From contig NC_088775.1 in NCBI RefSeq assembly GCF_954871325.1, positions 69,045,561 through 69,109,560 on the forward strand: DNA of 64,000 nucleotides, in the 5' to 3' direction. Below are positions 60,783 to 64,000 of the stretch, piece by piece; positions within the stretch are counted from its first letter, which is position 1, and every line of letters begins with the position of its first letter. The translations under genes and the position numbers were made by a program. The DNA is from Gordionus sp. m RMFG-2023. Taxonomy: Eukaryota; Nematomorpha; Gordioida; Chordodea; Parachordodidae. The notes beneath the pieces are model-generated. The model made no database searches, was not told the DNA's origin, and saw only the letters and a list, made by a program, of their open reading frames with translations.

Positions 60783-62268
60783 ATGAAACTTTTTATAGAC
60801 TTGACAAAAAAGTGCCACTACCTTGTGTAGAGAGAGATACTCACATGTGTATGGACAAGCTCACGTGACGAAATAATGAAAAAATTCCAAATAAATTCGA
60901 GCATAATCATATTACGGATTGTGCTCAAATGGGGTCACGAGTATTGTTAACGAAATTAAGCGTATAGCGAAAACATCCATCGATACTCACAGTATGATTA
61001 TCTAGGAGATATCGACAAATCTATATGAATCCATTGTAATGAAGATTCCTAACTCCAACCATATTAATTTTTATTCGTTCAGTTCAACAAGCTTTAAAGA
61101 GACCTCAAATACGGATTCCATATACCGAATAATTATCAAGTAATAGGCCAATCCTTTTGAATCTTAAAAACTTTAAAAAAAAGATTGGTAAAATATGGCC
61201 CTTAATTTCGCAATAAATAATTAAATTGGCGATTATTGTTAGGTGTTATACAAGAAAAAAAAGGATAGATTAATTACATTAATTATATCTATTATTTTAA
61301 TAATTTTATGGATGTCAAAATATGCTTTGTGTTTTGCATTATAATTTATAATTACGAAAAAAATTTGAAAAAAGGCTAGTGTCCAGTTATAGATCAACAT
61401 AATGGGAACACGTCTAGCCTCATTTTTAAATATATAAAAATAAATGAGGGTCTTTATTTTGTCAAATATTAGTATTTTTAATTTTCTAAAAAAACGACTT
61501 AATCTAATTATTAAAAAAATTAAGGATTAAATTTCATATATTTTTAAAATACGAAATTTTTTAAATAGCATGTGACGTGTTTTAGAGTTATTAAAATTTA
61601 AAAACGCTACGTTAAATAAATATATAAACGTCAATTCGGCTGGTTCTGGTTCTCTGGTTTTTTGAAAAGGTCTAAACTTGCTAAATGAGTTACAATATAA
61701 TAAGATAGTCTAAAGAATTTCCTTAGAGAAATAAAGATCCGGTGGAATTTTACCAAAAGGTAACAAATTTATGGTTTCCGATATTTTTAAAATATAAAAA
61801 CATTAATGATGAACTCCTTATTAGAAAGTAAATGAATAAGTAGCAAAGAATTTTAATACTCTATATTAATTATATCAACCATTATGTTTACTTTATTTTT
61901 ATTCATTATTATTCATACATTCTGTGTCTAAAATATAATTCAGAAATGCAATAATTTAACTCAAATTCATATCATATAATATCTTCAAAACTGTACAATT
62001 AGGGTAATTTGCAATTTTAACATAATTTTTGTGATATGCTGCTGCAATAAATATAGTAAGTGTAAGGTTTGTATTACCATTAGATATACCATAAGTGCCG
62101 CTAAATAAAATTCTCTCCCGCGCGAAGGAAGTGACCAAAGATTCTATAAAAATCACGTGAAATGAATAAAATTAAAAATTCTGCTAAATAGTCATAAATC
62201 TTAAAATTTCATAAAATCTTTAGTTATTCACGGGATTAATAAAAAAAGTTAAATAAAAATAGGCATAC
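60783..62268. other. No recognised gene
   Basis: AT-rich flank of the gypsy element. A 66-codon minus-strand open stretch (62156-61956) contains a possible exon (acceptor TTTTTATAG, donor GTATAT) with a GC-richer body, but no family was recognised and no partner exon found. Confidence 0.4.
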
Positions 62269-62548
62269 ATTCGCGATATTGCATTCGCGATGATACATTC
62301 GCAATAATGCATTCGCGATGATACATTCGCAATAATGCATTCGCGATAATACATACACGATAATGCTTTCGCGTTATTGCATTCGCGATAATACATTCAC
62401 GATAATGCATTCGCGCTAATACATATGCTATGATGCATTAGCGATAATTTGTATGCGGTAATGTATTCGCTGTAATGTCTTCGTTTTAATATATTTGCCA
62501 TGATGCATTCGCGGTAATACATTTACTATAATGCATGCGCGATATTTC
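62269..62548. repeat. Twenty-copy 14-bp satellite in perfect phase
   Basis: Exactly 20 units of 14 bp, consensus ATTCGCGATAATGC, with point changes but no insertion or deletion in 280 bp. Each unit holds the palindrome TCGCGA, and neighbouring units form AATGCATT across their junction. The same unit, inverted, builds the ends of the foldback element at 30650-33640. Confidence 0.92.
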
Positions 62549-63176
62549 GCTATACTAAAAACCCCGCCTAGTTAAGCCGGATTAAAACATGGAAGAACAG
62601 TTTAGAAAATCGTATACATTTTGCAATTTTATAATTTAATCCACATGACAGCAGATTTTATATTGGGAACTAGTAAAGAATTAAGTGAAAGGTTTGCCTA
62701 GCATAAAATATATCAGAAATACTGTTAAAATTAAAGAATTAAAAATAACCTTTCCTGAAAGAACAGAAACCATTTAACTTAATTTGTGTATTATTTGTGT
62801 ACTTAATAAAAGTTTTTCATTTTATAAATTTACAATCGAATAAAAATAATTGCTATAATCTAGATTTTTTAGCAAATATTATATTTTTTAGATAAAAATA
62901 AATTGATAAAATTAGTATTTATATTTAAGAATAATTCAAAATATATATCATTTTATATAATAACCTTTATTATTAATAATATTATATAAGCTCTAAGATA
63001 ATGTATATTTAAATGCTAATTTAAAAATTGAAGGAGCTTTTTATTTCAAAAATTATTAATAAGAGTAATAAGTAATAACTATTTCCATTTTCTCTATATT
63101 AAAAATATTTATTTAAAGAATTAGGCCAAATGTCGTGCTAATTTAAAGGTAAGTTTGTATTTTCTCTAGATATAAG
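62549..63176. other. Upstream region of the right-edge gene
   Basis: AT-rich. Just before the ATG are a GTAAGT donor at 63149 and a TCTCTAG acceptor ending 63169. If both are used they would bound a 21-nt intron in the 5' untranslated region; otherwise the acceptor serves a longer intron. Confidence 0.35.
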
Positions 63177-63827
63177 ATGAACAAAGTTAGTCAAGATCTA
63201 AGGGATAATGATGTGGAAAATCTTAAAATATCTCAAAATTTATCATATTGGGAACATTTAGGGGGTAATAAGCAAGGCATCGCACCTTTAAAATCGCAGG
63301 ATATTGACACATACTTTTTCTTAAATAAAATTTCTATTGGTAGACCCATAAAAAAGGTAAAATTAAGATATCAAACTACAATTTAATAAATATTCTAGGA
63401 TTTTGCTAATTCAAATGTAAATTTTATGGAAAATTTATTATCAAAAAATAGTTTAATGTTAAATGATTTTATTATAAATAATGATATTCCAAAAAACCAT
63501 TATGATACTCCAATGGAGGTAAAATTATTAGCATATCTATTAACTTCATTTATAGTTTTATAAGTCAATGTTAATATTGCCAAAAATTAATTTATCATCT
63601 TTGTTAAATCCTTACAAGTAATTTATTAGCCTTACAAATTTAATGTATATGATTTTAGAGAATATTCTTATATGATTCATAATATGAAAACTCAAACATT
63701 TGAGCCAATTAAAAAAGAATTTGAAAAAATTTGCATAGATGCTCAAAACATTAAATTAGATTATTCTCAAGTTAATATGATCATTAATGCATTACATCAT
63801 GATTGTGAATCTATTAAATTGGACAAG
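63177..63827 (+). CDS. Unrecognised gene, 5' part, runs off the window
   Basis: Three exons in phase 0: 63177-63356, 63399-63518 and 63630-63827. They give 166 codons and are joined by introns of 42 and 111 bp with good GT-AG ends (AAAAAG|GTAAAA, TTCTAG|GAT, ATGGAG|GTAAAA, TTATTAG|CCT, GACAAG|GTATAT). The start at 63177 is the first ATG after a clear acceptor. The product is hydrophilic and Asn/Lys/Asp-rich, with SYWEHLGGNKQGIAPL, FNVYDFREYSYMIHN and VNMIINALHHDCES. No signal peptide, membrane segment or known motif is seen. The gene continues right of 63827 and beyond the window. Consistent exon phases make it probably real; I do not recognise the family. Confidence 0.68.
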
Positions 63828-64000
63828 GTATATTAAAAATTTATAAAGTGAATCAGATATTTTATAAATAATAACTCATAGGAGTATCAGGGGGGGGGCA
63901 CTATTAGATAATTTTTTTCCCCATAAATTTTATTGGAGATCTTTATGTCCACTTATTATAGGCCTTTGGCTATATTAATTTTTTATAAAAACAATTTTGA
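63828..64000. other. Intron or insertion at the window edge
   Basis: Starts with the donor of the preceding gene. Contains GTATCAGGGGGGGGGCAC near 63883, reminiscent of the G-run-bearing hAT termini elsewhere in the window, but too little is visible to call. Confidence 0.3.

Noticed and set aside
61956-62156. 66-codon minus-strand open frame
   Set aside because: Reads somewhat protein-like but has no recognised family and no partner exons; kept only as a note in the region entry.
62269-62548. CRISPR-like array
   Set aside because: Direct 14-bp units with no spacers in a eukaryotic nuclear setting; it is a satellite.

Overview
This is an AT-rich, intron-containing, repeat-rich nuclear window from an animal, most likely an invertebrate. 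Two housekeeping genes can be read from end to end. They are an ACT-domain threonine dehydratase on the plus strand (8292-16606, 10 exons, 549 aa) and mevalonate kinase on the minus strand (17135-30569, 9 exons, 416 aa). They converge tail to tail about 530 bp apart. Both models use GT-AG junctions with matching phases, and their summed coding lengths divide by three. A possible third gene, small and unrecognised, lies on the minus strand at 34083-35035 (3 exons, 98 aa). The 5' part of an unrecognised gene runs off the right edge (63177-63827). The exact species cannot be told from this sequence.

Most of the rest is transposable-element DNA. From left to right: a tRNA-like stretch and a rearranged hAT remnant (117-1012); a 2.47-kb DNA transposon with ~600-bp terminal inverted repeats and a nearly continuous transposase of a family I cannot name (2142-4615); a hAT element with a perfect 8-bp target duplication (6285-7736); and the dehydratase gene, whose introns hold a hAT relic and two copies of a GC-rich MITE. 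The kinase introns hold a hAT element (19711-21649), a Ty3/gypsy fragment (25718-27118), a Harbinger-like MITE and several inverted-repeat elements. A foldback element with 14-bp arrays at its ends follows (about 30650-33640).

From 37270 to 45700 there is an APE-type LINE, then a THAP-domain P-element relic split by a hAT element, which itself carries a MITE. From 47070 to 60777 lies a whole-length but broken Ty3/gypsy element with two LTRs. A Ginger1 DNA transposon carrying an OTU protease domain has landed in its integrase region, and a BED-finger hAT element plus a hAT-like MITE have landed in the Ginger1. Every level of this nest keeps a recognisable target duplication. An array of twenty exactly 14-bp units (62269-62548) matches the ends of the foldback element.

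The host genes are ordinary metabolism: amino-acid catabolism and isoprenoid synthesis. The interest lies in the mobile DNA, namely the nested insertions, the long-TIR element, and the foldback family built on a 14-bp dyad-symmetric satellite. I found no convincing new multi-gene system.
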